Of a stretch of 64,000 nucleotides of DNA, positions 18,301 to 26,874 are shown piece by piece (the stretch's first letter is position 1; every line of letters starts with the position of its first letter). The stretch is from Collimonas sp. OK307 (GTDB taxonomy: Bacteria; Pseudomonadota; Gammaproteobacteria; Burkholderiales; Burkholderiaceae_D). The stretch spans positions 248,001 to 312,000 of the forward strand of contig NZ_FOQI01000001.1 in assembly GCF_900113705.1 (NCBI RefSeq), in the 5' to 3' direction. The notes under the pieces were generated by a model. That model was given only the letters and a program-made list of their open reading frames with translations. It was not told the origin of the DNA and ran no database searches. Both the position numbers and the translations under genes were made by a program.

Positions 18301-21300
18301 AGGCCGCCGGTATTGTCCAGGCTGGCCGCGCCAAGTGTGGCGGTGATGACGGCATCCCTGCCGGCTTTGATACTGCCGCCAGCATTGCTGATCGTATTGG
18401 CGATAGCATGAATATTGTTGGCGCTGATATTGCCTGCGGCGCCATTGTCGATACTTGCTGCGCTTAACGCGATATCGCCGTTAGCCGCTATCTGACCGCC
18501 ATTATTGGCAATGCTGTTGCCCGCAGTGACGTTCAGGTCGCTCAAGGTCTGGATCAGGCCACCGCTGTTGAGGACATTGGCGGCAGAAATCGTATTGCTG
18601 CCGTTCGAGATAACCTGGCCGCTGCTGCGGTTATCCAGGGCGCCGGCGACGGTCACTGTCTGCTTGTCGTTGCTGGCTAGATAACCTGCCTGATTGTTGA
18701 GACTGCCGCCCTTCACATCCAGCGTGCCGCCGGCAATAATGCCGCCGCTGTTGCCGCTATTTATATTGGTGATAGCCTGGCCATTGCTGTCGATACTGGC
18801 GTTGCCAACCGATTGCAGCAAGCCCTGCGTATTGTTGAGCGTCCCGGTATTGGCGGTGATATTGCCCGCTGCGACAATCTGCGCCGACGCGTTATCTAGC
18901 GCGCCGGTCGTGATGTTGATGTCTTGACCACTGATCAGGCCTTTCACGTTGCTGGTATTGCCTGCGATTACCGTGGTATTACCTACCGCCTGGATTTTTC
19001 CGCTGTCATTGTTCAGTGCCCGGCCGCTAGTGTTGATAGCGGCCGTTCCTTTGAGCGATGCGATGGTGCCGCCGCTGTTGGTGAGTTGCGCACTGGCGAT
19101 GTCAAGATTACCGCTGGCGACGATTTGTCCGGCGCTGCTGTTGTCCAACGCCTGCCCCTGGGTGTTCAGGACCAGGTCGGAACCGCTGGCGATAATGCCG
19201 GCGGCATTGCGGATCTCGCCGGACTGCAGGTTTAACGCATGGGTACCAACGATTTGGCCGCCAGCATTATTGAGCAAGCCGTTGCCCAGTTTCAGATCAA
19301 TCTGTTGCTTGGCGCTGACCACACCTTGCGTGTTATCCAGCATGCTAGCACTCAGGCCAAGGTTGCCGTTGGTGGCGATCTGGCCCCGACTATTCTGGAT
19401 TGCAGCAGCACTATTGACAGCCAGTTTATTCACCGCCGACACCAGGCCGGCGGTATTGTTAACGCTGGCGGCTGTCAGGTTAAGCGTGTTGTTGGCCGTG
19501 ATCTGGCCGCTCTGATTGATGATGGCGCCAGCATTGACCGTGATTGCATTGGTAGACTGAATGGCGCCGCCATTATTGGACAATGTGCCGCCGTTCAGCT
19601 CCAGATCGACCTTGCCCGCGCTGGCATCCGAAGTATTGCCGGCGACGATGACTGAACCGTCGTTGTTCAGAGCGGTGCCATGAATGTTCAAATTGCTGCC
19701 ACTGGAAATCAACGCTGCTTGCGCGCCGCTTACATTGCTGATGATCGTGCCAGCCCGAATTTCTACGCCGCCATTAGCCAGAATCCGGCCACCGGTATTG
19801 GTCAGACTTTGTCCGGCGGTGTTGATTGCCAATGCCGCGCCGGATGAAATTTCACCACCGCTGCTGCTCAATGCTTGTGTGCTGAGCGTAGTACCGGTGG
19901 CGCTGGTAACAAGTCCACCGACGTTGCTGGCAGCACCTGCGCTGACCGTCACCGTACCTTTGTTCGACGCCAGAATGCCTTTGGCCGATCCTGTCGCGTC
20001 GTTGCTTAAGGCTCCGGTATTGATTGCCAGTGCATCACGGGCAATGATCTGGCCACCGTTGTTAGTCACGCTGGCCGACTGGATCGACGTTGCGCCCGCA
20101 GCAGCATTTGCCGTCGTTCCCGAAGCGATGCTGCCCAGTGTATTGTCGATCGTTCCTGAAGTTGTCAATGCCAGGCCACCGGCAGCGTCGACGAAGCCCT
20201 GGCGATTGCTCATGCTGGCAAGATTGAGCGTCGCCGCGCCGCTGTCTTGGGCGCGTGCAATCAACTGACCCCGAGTATTGTCGAGCGCTCCGGCACTGAC
20301 ATGCAAGGCTGCATCGGATACCAGTGTGCCTGCCGTATTATTGATCGCTGCGCCATTGGCGTTGACGGTCAAATCAGTCTTGCCTGACAACACTCCACCC
20401 TGGTTGCTGATGCCTTGTGTAGTTGCAATGCGTGTGCCCTGGTCACTCGCAACCAAGCCGTTGCCGTCGTTGATCAGCTGCTGCGCACTCAAGGTGGCGG
20501 CCTGCCCCCCCATCAATTTTCCACCGGTATTATCAAGCTTGCCCGCAGTAGTGACCGCAAGCTGCCCGCTTGCCAGCACAGTACCACCGAGGTTGCCGAT
20601 CGATGCCGCCTGTAATCCTGCATTCTGGGTTGCTTGCCACACACCGCCGGCGTTAATCAACTGGCCGCTTGCACTGGCATTCAGATTGTTACCAGCAATG
20701 ACATTGCTTGCATCTGCCAATAAATTTCCGGAACCAGCGCTCACATTAACGTTTTTGTCCGCATTCAGCTGGCTACCGGAAAAGCTGAGGCTCTGCGCCT
20801 GCAGATTGAGATCGCCTGCGGCCAGCAATTTGCCGCCGATATCTGTGATGCTTACCGCACTCAGATTCGCTGTTCCGCCGCTGACAATTGAACCGCTATT
20901 GTTGGCAGAGCCACTGATTGCCAGTGTCAGATTATCCGCGCTACGCTGGATGATTGAGCCGCTATTGCTCAAAGCACCAGCGCTAATATTCAATTGTCCT
21001 TGCGAATCCACAATACCCTGTTGCGTCAGATTGCCGCTGCTAATAATGCTCGCGCTGCCGTCGCTTTGGGTCTGTCCAGTCAATGTCGTGTTGCCGTTGG
21101 CTGTCAGTTGGATATTCTGTTTCGCATAACTGTCTTTCAAGCTCAGGTCACCGTTGCTCGACAACACCAGGTTGCCCTGCAAGGCCGCAACCCGGCCGCT
21201 GCTGTTGACCCCCAGGCCCTGCTCGGTCGAGACCATGTATACCTGGTTGGCATACATACCGCCCAGATCCTTGATGTCAATGGCAAAGCGCGGTGCAGCA

Positions 21301-22109
21301 CCATTGCCAGCTTGCGCTGTAGCTTGCAAAGTGCCATACAGCACCTGGTTCGCGCCAGCCAGGGTATTTAGATTTTTGGCCCAGACCTCGCCTTCGATGA
21401 CCAGCCCGCGCGCGATCAGGTCAAGTTGCTCGATGTTGCTGGCATTCAGGCCGCCGCTACCAATCGTTAACTGCCCTTGGCCGACATTAAAACCATTGAT
21501 CGCGCCGTTGGCGCCAAACTGAGTCTGCCCGGTGGTCAAGGTGCTGCGATTGGTATTCAGGAAGCCGCAACCATCGCAACTGATGCCGTTCGGATTGGCG
21601 ATGACTATGTCAGCGCGCTGGCCGGCTACTTCTATGGTGCCGCGCAATTGGCTAGGATTGCTCGACACCACTTCATTCAAAATAATGCGCGCTGGCCGCG
21701 TCCCCAGCTGCGGATTGCCCGCAATCCAACCACCCAGCTGGGTTTGCGTGTTACCGCTACTATTGTTAAGAATCAGGCCATTGGGGTTGACGTTGAGTTG
21801 GTCGTATTGATTTCGCGAGACGCCGCTGGCGCTGGGTGGAGCAATCAGTACGATCGGCACACCATTCTGGGCACCGTCGATTAACGGACGCTGGCCCGCA
21901 GGGGCACTAGGCGATGGTGTAACAGGCAGGTTGAACGCCTGTGCCGGCAACACGGCCAATATGGTTTGGCAAAGATACAGGGCGAGCGTGGTTTGCGCCG
22001 CCCGCCGTATCCAGGAGCGGGGAGCATGGCGTTCCGACAATGTCGGCGCAAGGTGGCGCCGCACATCAGATACGGTTTGCTGCTGCGTTTGTCGTTGATG
22101 CGAATTCAT
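12318..22109 (-). CDS. giant TpsA/CdiA-like filamentous hemagglutinin exoprotein with lipase-like C-terminus
   Basis: 3263 residues. A long signal region ends in LAVLPAQAF. The TPS transport domain (about 60-230) has NPNGLILNNS, NPNGIS and CDGCGFLN. FHA-1 type repeats, about 20 residues each (L.N.GG.I.A.G.L.l), run to about residue 1490. A cysteine-bearing non-repetitive block (about 1497-2020) lies where CdiA proteins carry the receptor-binding and YP domains. FHA-2 repeats run to about 2880. A pretoxin stretch (KALTGKDAQDTVASLNRDTA, about 2930) precedes a C-terminal domain with GHSRG at 3120-3124 and later NDMV and His residues, suggesting an alpha/beta-hydrolase. No VENN motif is present. 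The ATG at 22109 has GGGGAAG upstream. Delivery of a toxic tip to neighbouring cells is inferred. Confidence 0.85.
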   Translation of the reverse strand: MNSHQRQTQQQTVSDVRRHLAPTLSERHAPRSWIRRAAQTTLALYLCQTILAVLPAQAFNLPVTPSPSAPAGQRPLIDGAQNGVPIVLIAPPSASGVSRNQYDQLNVNPNGLILNNSSGNTQTQLGGWIAGNPQLGTRPARIILNEVVSSNPSQLRGTIEVAGQRADIVIANPNGISCDGCGFLNTNRSTLTTGQTQFGANGAINGFNVGQGQLTIGSGGLNASNIEQLDLIARGLVIEGEVWAKNLNTLAGANQVLYGTLQATAQAGNGAAPRFAIDIKDLGGMYANQVYMVSTEQGLGVNSSGRVAALQGNLVLSSNGDLSLKDSYAKQNIQLTANGNTTLTGQTQSDGSASIISSGNLTQQGIVDSQGQLNISAGALSNSGSIIQRSADNLTLAISGSANNSGSIVSGGTANLSAVSITDIGGKLLAAGDLNLQAQSLSFSGSQLNADKNVNVSAGSGNLLADASNVIAGNNLNASASGQLINAGGVWQATQNAGLQAASIGNLGGTVLASGQLAVTTAGKLDNTGGKLMGGQAATLSAQQLINDGNGLVASDQGTRIATTQGISNQGGVLSGKTDLTVNANGAAINNTAGTLVSDAALHVSAGALDNTRGQLIARAQDSGAATLNLASMSNRQGFVDAAGGLALTTSGTIDNTLGSIASGTTANAAAGATSIQSASVTNNGGQIIARDALAINTGALSNDATGSAKGILASNKGTVTVSAGAASNVGGLVTSATGTTLSTQALSSSGGEISSGAALAINTAGQSLTNTGGRILANGGVEIRAGTIISNVSGAQAALISSGSNLNIHGTALNNDGSVIVAGNTSDASAGKVDLELNGGTLSNNGGAIQSTNAITVNAGAIINQSGQITANNTLNLTAASVNNTAGLVSAVNKLAVNSAAAIQNSRGQIATNGNLGLSASMLDNTQGVVSAKQQIDLKLGNGLLNNAGGQIVGTHALNLQSGEIRNAAGIIASGSDLVLNTQGQALDNSSAGQIVASGNLDIASAQLTNSGGTIASLKGTAAINTSGRALNNDSGKIQAVGNTTVIAGNTSNVKGLISGQDINITTGALDNASAQIVAAGNITANTGTLNNTQGLLQSVGNASIDSNGQAITNINSGNSGGIIAGGTLDVKGGSLNNQAGYLASNDKQTVTVAGALDNRSSGQVISNGSNTISAANVLNSGGLIQTLSDLNVTAGNSIANNGGQIAANGDIALSAASIDNGAAGNISANNIHAIANTISNAGGSIKAGRDAVITATLGAASLDNTGGLVSARHDVTINAIGLYNASGKIVGDNSATITTSSNSLGGTIASSNAVTLNVNGDYSNTGLLSAQKNLTLNANNISNSGTMTSGDTLNVTTGNLTNSGEISAQTTNLNVSGTLTNASSGLIDGVTTNINAGTTNNSGRIYGDLLRISGGAINNSGSGTIAARQTLLIGVQNLSNTEGGLIYSVGDLGIAGTIDGNGNLQGSVQNLLNASAKIEAQGNLTITAANLVNRDNHLLTRVVVDPSINQDQVQPSGSATKYKASECFGVGGGGDKVNCIVHPDKYGQRSTMTTARTVVPDSCSGGGDSQTCIPGYTVDNYPWNSPVFAQFGVTPVASAAPLEPNGKGGCSFSNGDSGPIDVTTPQCVQWRKDYATWSTAYEATLDALASQIDSYNASVREDNRLDQFEDYTWYKVAATSSHTEVVSSAPAQILSGGNMALNGSVTNQDSQIVAGGTLGIFGPTVRNLATQGENRTTYNGTAEFTHVDSCGTFGGSHCRRWDGAQPYNAAPQVISVDLPTVVYQQNAGNQTDNRNLAVTTANPDGSIAGAISTATGNARVISAQAVNAVLATGAGAGSIGRALPVVQSVAANGTGLRAHDVVVTNPPRLSLPNNSLFTIHPEPGSNYLVETDPRFTNQHTFLSSDYFLQALNRNPERNLKRYGDGFYEQQLINDQILALTGRRYLTGYASTEDEYKALMNAGVAYVNQYQLSPGVALSAEQMANLSTDIVWLVSRSVTLADGSTQQVLVPQVYLRRPQNGDLQQSGALIAGSDVMIKTDSDLVNSGGIAANNSTTLIAGNDLLNQGGRISGQDIVARARNDLVNLSGVIQGSGNDSNVTLLAGRDIVLQTRTMGTVNPEATSTRTNIDRIATVQGGTVTLSASRDLIDKGANVNAVGTASTANPNGGNLVATAGRDVKVSAVTGQYQINVENPAGHSVEGRTGFIKESTVSNQLASLNASNNLGVAAGQGGSGDLALKGASINAANNVLLSGSNVSIEAVKNSVANDIQTVGKKEYHRVGSADETLAGGNVNAGNNLTVKATGTPSGSTDANGNTVAQAGSGNINLTGAYLSAQTGQVALVANNDVTVHSATTAHSAVQESYVKSSGIFSTTATTLANRSSSQQSEGSTISGNSVLTVAGHDINVSGSDIVGSNDVVLNAKHNVNIEAAQNTSSQSSFSEQKTSGMFSGGGVGVTIGSREQQNAQTGTELPHTGSTVGSIGGNVSIGAGDTYNQIGSNVIAPKGDIDITAQKVNIGTAVDTSSGTQDSKFKQSGVTLQVTNPVISAIQTAQQMKQASEKTKDKRMQGLAAAAAALSAVDAANAVSDNPAQAGGINVSISIGASKNQSHVEQNASNVKGSAVTAGGNVNIAAIGAGKDSDLTIQGSDIKGGGNVTLQADHDINLIAGKNTAEQHSTNSSSSASVGIGFAIGGTQNGFTLNAGVAGGRGNADGHDVGYTNTHVDAGNKLNLVSGADTNIKGGVVSGRQVDANVGGDLNIESLQDTSTYTSKQQSMGAGVSLCIPPFCYGASSGSVSANQSKTNSNYASVTEQSGIQAGDGGFNLKVNGNTDLKGGVIASSDKAIADNLNKLVTNTLTQSDIQNRADASASSSGISLSSDMATQGKYGVAKGIVGNAMNSGGDSGSSSGVTRSAVGVGTVVIGDSDKQKALTGKDAQDTVASLNRDTANSQTAAQKQDVQAMEQTAQAEQAIKQAVYQQAVKFTDESYRKMFVDKAQMYEVLRDKDGNVMRDAKGNVMTRALTDDEKNHLVAGADGKVHIANNGIFNTEDGAAKYAVQHSSAKEGPQYMILFPEANNTISELLIAGYQKYLEGDLAGLTNATQETKNAMQLYGETGLHIDGHSRGAMTTGNALESMQNLPDARGSLDRTTINFYGPAYNALQADNILGNLQNRDSVIDINQKNDMVLQFQNHKADPVGTLIGNNPATGGTLPDGSNTLKEEARAATGQPITTHNCYGSDSSDECRKMWGDMPYQIPVLKPVKKY

Positions 22110-22229
22110 GACTTCCCCGATTCCATAACTCATTAAATTGCGCAAACGCCGCCGCTTCGGCTGCGTCCGCGCGACATGCGCTTGCCCCCGTTATACGGGT
22201 GCGATGCTTTTCTATTTACCAATCACTGA

Positions 22230-24011
22230 TCAGAATGCATAAGTCAGCGACACATAAGGGTTCCAGCGTTGCGTTTTGAACCCTTCCGGCTTGTACAACG
22301 GGGTGCCGATCGCGGCATCCATCTGCAACGTTTTCCATCTGCCGCGCATGCCGATTGCCGTGCCCGCCAGCTTGCCGCCGATCAGTTGCGCCGCGCTGAT
22401 TCCCCAGACGCGACCGAAATCAACACCCAGATAGGCTTGCGTATCGATGCCGGCAATCAGGTTGAGCGGCATACTGAGATCGTTGCGAACATAGAAGCCG
22501 CTTTCTGCCAGCAATACGCTGTCGCCGTCGAAGCCGCGCACGCTATAGCGATTACCGATGGATATCTGATCGACCGACAGCAACGCGTCGTTAGTCGCCT
22601 GCACATGGACCGATCCGGTGTATTGGAAAGATTGTTTTCCCAGCGCAAATGGCTGGTTGTAACTGGCGTTCAAGGTCCAGATCTGTGGTCGATTGGTCAG
22701 GTTATCGACACCGTCTTCCTGTGGAAAATCGTCCTGCGCGCTGAACCACGGCATGCCGCGTTGATAACCCAGGTCGACATCCAGATCGGCCTGCCCTATC
22801 AATTTCTTATAGGTGACTCCGGCTTCCAGACGAGTAGTACGCCGCCGTTGCACGATCAACTCGACATCATTCAGAAAACTATCGGCGCGGCGCGTTGCGA
22901 CACCTGCATAGAGTCCGAATTTCGACGATGCGGTACGAATGAAGGTGCGATGCCATTTGAATTCGGCAGTATCGCTGGTGCCGCTGGAGAGGAAGTTGAC
23001 GGTAGTACCCTGCACTACCTGGGCAAAGCGGTTGTGGCTATCGGAAATGGTAAAGGTGTTGTAACCCCAGGGAATGCTGTAGTTAAAAGACGCACTCTGG
23101 CTGCGATGGTCGCTGTCGGGTTGATCGAGATTACTATTACCGCTGAGGTTGAGAATGTCGTTCAGACCGAGCGGATTGTCGAGCGCAAGATAAGCCGATA
23201 ACTGGGAACGTCCCAACGTGCTGCTACCCGAATTGTCGAGCGTGATGCCGCCACGGACCCGATCTCCGAAACTGCCGCTTTGCCTCTCTATATAGACCAC
23301 GCTGGTATCCGCTTCCTCGCCCGGTTCGATCCGCGTAGCGACTGCCTGGCTCGGCAGGCGTTTCATTTGCTCGACGCCCTGTTCCAGATCGCGAATGTTC
23401 AGGATGTCACCCGATCCCAATGACGGAATGCCCGGGAACGCATTGCGCCAGGTTCCCCAGCTATCGTCCGCCGTCTGCTTGGGATCGCCAGCCTTGACCA
23501 TGCGTACTTCGCTAATGCGACCGACATGCAAGACCAGTTCCAAAGTGCCGTTGTGCAGATTTTGTTGTGGCAGGCTGACGCGCGTGGTGGCGTATCCAAG
23601 TTCGATCAGTTTGACATCCAGCGTCGAGGCAATCCGACGCAGTCCCTCGACACCAACGCACCGATTCATGAACGGCAAAGCGGAATCCTGCAGCCAGCTA
23701 AAACGCCCAATATTCTTGCCGCTCAGGATTACTTCACGAATCACGAAACATGGCGATTCAACCGGCAGATCGGTAGAAATTTTGTTGGATGTTGACGGAC
23801 TCAGGACGTCGGCTTTGGGCTGTAGCTGCAATTGCTGCTCGCGCGTGCGTTCTTCTTGTCGGCGCAGTCCCTCCGAGGCATCTCGCTCGGTTACGGCTGT
23901 TTGCGCTATCCCAACCTGCATGGTCGCGGCTAACAAGATAGTTAAACCGATCCCCTTTGTAAAACACAATAAAAGACCATCACCTTTATCCGCGAAGGTG
24001 TTTTTCCACAT
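22230..24011 (-). CDS. TpsB/CdiB outer-membrane transporter (ShlB/FhaC family)
   Basis: 593 residues. It exports the giant exoprotein across the outer membrane. A signal peptide ends near GIAQTAV. A linker helix leads to two POTRA domains (about 85-160 and 160-240). A 16-strand beta-barrel follows, with the family motif VRGF (within YSVRGFDGD) that plugs the pore and the C-terminal Phe (VSLTYAF) used for BAM insertion. It sits 120 bases upstream of its substrate gene in the same direction, giving the order transporter-exoprotein-lipoprotein as in the enteric cdiBAI type. The usual Burkholderia order is cdiAIB. Start signal weak (AAAGCAACAA before the ATG). Confidence 0.93.
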   Translation of the reverse strand: MWKNTFADKGDGLLLCFTKGIGLTILLAATMQVGIAQTAVTERDASEGLRRQEERTREQQLQLQPKADVLSPSTSNKISTDLPVESPCFVIREVILSGKNIGRFSWLQDSALPFMNRCVGVEGLRRIASTLDVKLIELGYATTRVSLPQQNLHNGTLELVLHVGRISEVRMVKAGDPKQTADDSWGTWRNAFPGIPSLGSGDILNIRDLEQGVEQMKRLPSQAVATRIEPGEEADTSVVYIERQSGSFGDRVRGGITLDNSGSSTLGRSQLSAYLALDNPLGLNDILNLSGNSNLDQPDSDHRSQSASFNYSIPWGYNTFTISDSHNRFAQVVQGTTVNFLSSGTSDTAEFKWHRTFIRTASSKFGLYAGVATRRADSFLNDVELIVQRRRTTRLEAGVTYKKLIGQADLDVDLGYQRGMPWFSAQDDFPQEDGVDNLTNRPQIWTLNASYNQPFALGKQSFQYTGSVHVQATNDALLSVDQISIGNRYSVRGFDGDSVLLAESGFYVRNDLSMPLNLIAGIDTQAYLGVDFGRVWGISAAQLIGGKLAGTAIGMRGRWKTLQMDAAIGTPLYKPEGFKTQRWNPYVSLTYAF

Positions 24012-24118
24012 TTGTTGCTTTCTATATATATTCCCTTGTGGAAATTATAGTGAGAAAGCCAATCTTTATGATTAAAAATGTGTCTGAAATGTAATTTTTT
24101 ACAATAATTAACATGCAT

Positions 24119-24138
24119 ATTTGCAATTGGTTGCAAAT
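24119..24138. promoter_or_regulatory. perfect inverted repeat in the TpsB / MFS divergent region
   Basis: ATTTGCAA and TTGCAAAT flank TTGG. The site is about 108 bases upstream of the tpsB start and 137 bases upstream of the divergent exporter. It looks like an operator for an unknown regulator; the surrounding bases are AT-rich, as expected for a promoter. Confidence 0.45.
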
Positions 24139-24274
24139 CAACAACACATCCCCCAGGCATAGGCAGCGGCCGCAAACGCAAACATCCGGACCACCTTTTG
24201 GATATCATCACAGAAGCAATCAGGTCACTCAGACCTGCCGCATGACACCGAACCACCAACCGGAATAGCAACGC

Positions 24275-25564
24275 GTGACAAATTACAAACCTCCTGCGCA
24301 GAACCAGGCCCGCACCGCCGCCATGCCGTTCATCATGCTGACGGTATTAATCGACATGATTTCAATCGGCCTGATCATTCCAGTGCTGCCAGTGCTGGTC
24401 GGGAAATTCACGGGCTCGCAAGCCGACCAGGCATTCTGGTATGGCGCCGTGGCCTTTGCTTTCGGCATCGCCAATTTTTTCGGCTCGCCGATTCTTGGTG
24501 CGTTGTCTGACCAGTACGGCCGGCGGCCGGTGCTGTTGCTCGGGTTCTGCGGCCTGGCGTTGAATTTTTTTGCGACCGCTTTCTCTACCGCGCTGTGGAT
24601 GCTGATTGTGGTGCGCCTGGTCGGTGGTGCGATGCAGTCCAACGCTGCTGTTTGCAATGCTTATGTGGCCGACATCACCGAACCGGAGCAGCGCGCCAAA
24701 CGTTTCGGCATGATCGGCGCGATGTTCGGCGTCGGCTTTATCGTCGGGCCGGTGATGGGAGGTTTGCTGGGTGCGATCAATTTGCGATTGCCCTTTATTG
24801 TTGCCGGCAGCCTGGCGTTGCTTAATCTGATGTACGGCTATTTCGTGCTGCCGGAGTCGCTGCCGCTTGACCGCCGCCGCGCGTTTGGCTGGAAGGCGGC
24901 CAATCCACTGACTTCGCTGCGCGCACTATCGCGTCTGAAAGCAGTCGGTCCGCTGGTGGCTGTAATTGCCTGTAACGGCCTGGCGCAATTCGTGTTGTAT
25001 ACCACCTGGGTGCTGTACACCACGTTCAAGTTTGGCTGGGGGCCGCAGGAAAACGGCCAGTCCCTGGCGGCGGTGGGCATCATGTCGGTGATTGTGCAAG
25101 GCGTGTTGCTGGGGCCGTTGTTGAAGCGCTTTAGTCCGCAACGGCTAGCGGTTATCGGACTGCTTTCCTCTACCGCGGCCTACCTCTTGTGGGGGGCTGC
25201 CAGTCAGTCGTGGATGATGTATGCGGTCATTTTCGCGAATGTGTTCGGCGCCACCGTAAATGCGTCGATTCAGAGCATTATGTCGGGCGCCGTGGATTCG
25301 CACAGCCAGGGCCAGACGCTGGGCGCCGTCAGCTCGCTGAACAGCCTGATGGCGGTGGTCGCGCCGGTCATTGGCGCGCCACTGCTGGGAATGGTGTCGC
25401 ATTTGCCCAAGGGGGACTGGCGGATCGGTGCGCCGTTTTATTTTTGCGCTGTGCTGCAATTGGCGGCGCTGGTACTGGCGTTCCTGCATTTCCGGCGCCA
25501 GCGTCGCCAACGTGCAGAGCTTGTCCCTTCCAGCGCAAGGCAAGAGATGGAAGATATGCTGTAA
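24275..25564 (+). CDS. Tet-type MFS exporter (DHA1, TetA-like)
   Basis: 429 residues with twelve predicted membrane helices. The motif-A loop between helices 2 and 3 reads GALSDQYGRRP and motif C in helix 5 reads GFIVGPVMGG, both typical of proton-driven drug exporters of the tetracycline group. Helix 1 has the family pattern DMISIGLIIPVLP. The frame starts with GTG at 24275; an ATG at codon 17 (MPFIMLTVL) is an alternative. The substrate is unknown, and chromosomal members of this group often do not confer tetracycline resistance. Confidence 0.9.
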   Translation: MTNYKPPAQNQARTAAMPFIMLTVLIDMISIGLIIPVLPVLVGKFTGSQADQAFWYGAVAFAFGIANFFGSPILGALSDQYGRRPVLLLGFCGLALNFFATAFSTALWMLIVVRLVGGAMQSNAAVCNAYVADITEPEQRAKRFGMIGAMFGVGFIVGPVMGGLLGAINLRLPFIVAGSLALLNLMYGYFVLPESLPLDRRRAFGWKAANPLTSLRALSRLKAVGPLVAVIACNGLAQFVLYTTWVLYTTFKFGWGPQENGQSLAAVGIMSVIVQGVLLGPLLKRFSPQRLAVIGLLSSTAAYLLWGAASQSWMMYAVIFANVFGATVNASIQSIMSGAVDSHSQGQTLGAVSSLNSLMAVVAPVIGAPLLGMVSHLPKGDWRIGAPFYFCAVLQLAALVLAFLHFRRQRRQRAELVPSSARQEMEDML

Positions 25565-25565
25565 G

Positions 25566-26720
25566 TTAAGCCGCCACAGGAACCTGCAACGCCAATCTTT
25601 GACCCGACAACCGCGCTGAAAGACGGCTCAGCGGAATTTCAACCCAACGATAGAAAATCGCACCTGCGGCCAGGCTGGCAGCCCACGCCAGCACCATGCC
25701 GCCGGCCTGCAGCAGCGGCCGTGCCGGTACGAATTTGACGAACGCGGCGTTGACGATCAAGCAGACCGGGAAATGCACCAGGAAGATCGAGTAAGAGATC
25801 CGTCCGAAAGCGCGGACCCAGGCAAAACGCTGGCGCGACAGCATTATGCCGCGGCGGCTTACCAGCACCAATGCGCAAGCTACCAGCAATGCAACCGCGA
25901 TGCGGCTGCGGAAATCGATGGCTAACGCGTACAAGGTCGGCAACAGTATTGCCGCCATCAGTAGCGCTACCACTGCCGGCCGACGGCCCAGGTCGCGCGC
26001 CCACCAGGCAATCGCCCCTAAGCCATAACTGCCAAAGAAATATGGCGCCCAGGCGTCCCAGGCGGCATCGCGATTGAAGTACAGCAGCGATGCGCTGACC
26101 CCCATCACCACCAGCACTGGCGCCAGCCACGGCATGGCGCGACGCTTGGCCAGACTTCCGGTCAGCCACAGCAGCATGGTCAGCAAAGCGTATAGCTGGA
26201 AATCGATGGCGACATACCAGGCGCCGGCCGAGATCGATTCATAACCTAGTATTGAATGCAGCAACAGCGCGTGGGCGGCCAGTTGCATTGCGGTCGGCAT
26301 CGCCGAGATGGAGTAATGCGTCATCCACAATCCGGCCCAGGCTGAAGCGCCGACCGCCAGCACGGTCGCCGCCAGGAAAGGCGGCACCAGCTTCATGTAA
26401 CGGCGCCACATGACGCGCAGAGGATCGGAAACGGTTGAAGTGCCTTGCGGCGAGAGTGACTTGGCCGCCAGGAAACCGCCGACCACCAGGAACACCTGGA
26501 CCGCGATGCGGGCGTAATCGTCGAGCCAGCCGATCAGTGTCGGTGCGATCGGACGGACGTGATCAGACATCGGGCCGTAGAACGCCAAATGATGCAAGAC
26601 AATCAATTGCGCAGCGACGACCTTTAACAGGTCGATAAACCCGAATTGAAAATTGGAACTGCGGTCTGGTGCTTTGAATGAGCCTGAAGGCAGCGGTGAA
26701 GCGCTCATTGTGACATCCAT
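25566..26720 (-). CDS. acyltransferase 3 family membrane protein
   Basis: 384 residues with about ten membrane helices of the Acyltransferase_3 (PF01757) family, which O-acylates sugars in surface polysaccharides or lipids. Family marks are the early helix with LHH (catalytic-type His, about residue 43), the R-x10-R region around MWRRYMKLVPPF, and WYVAIDFQLY. The stop is one base away from the stop of the convergent MFS gene, leaving no room for a terminator between them. No glycan gene is adjacent, so the acceptor is unknown. Confidence 0.88.
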   Translation of the reverse strand: MDVTMSASPLPSGSFKAPDRSSNFQFGFIDLLKVVAAQLIVLHHLAFYGPMSDHVRPIAPTLIGWLDDYARIAVQVFLVVGGFLAAKSLSPQGTSTVSDPLRVMWRRYMKLVPPFLAATVLAVGASAWAGLWMTHYSISAMPTAMQLAAHALLLHSILGYESISAGAWYVAIDFQLYALLTMLLWLTGSLAKRRAMPWLAPVLVVMGVSASLLYFNRDAAWDAWAPYFFGSYGLGAIAWWARDLGRRPAVVALLMAAILLPTLYALAIDFRSRIAVALLVACALVLVSRRGIMLSRQRFAWVRAFGRISYSIFLVHFPVCLIVNAAFVKFVPARPLLQAGGMVLAWAASLAAGAIFYRWVEIPLSRLSARLSGQRLALQVPVAA

Positions 26721-26874
26721 CTTGAAAAAGATGCCAATGATAGAGATTCAAGCGCAGTTGTCCAGTGGAATAATGTTTTGTAACATTTCCCATTTTCAAC
26801 AACTTATTATCGGAATAGTACGATTTTATTGGGATAGCCTTGCGCGGCCTTGCCCCGCTCGAGCCGCCCCGGCT

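Noticed and set aside
12318-22109. CRISPR-like or DNA-level repeats in the exoprotein gene
   Set aside because: The repetition is at the protein level (FHA repeats) and diverged at the DNA level; no regular direct repeats with unique spacers.
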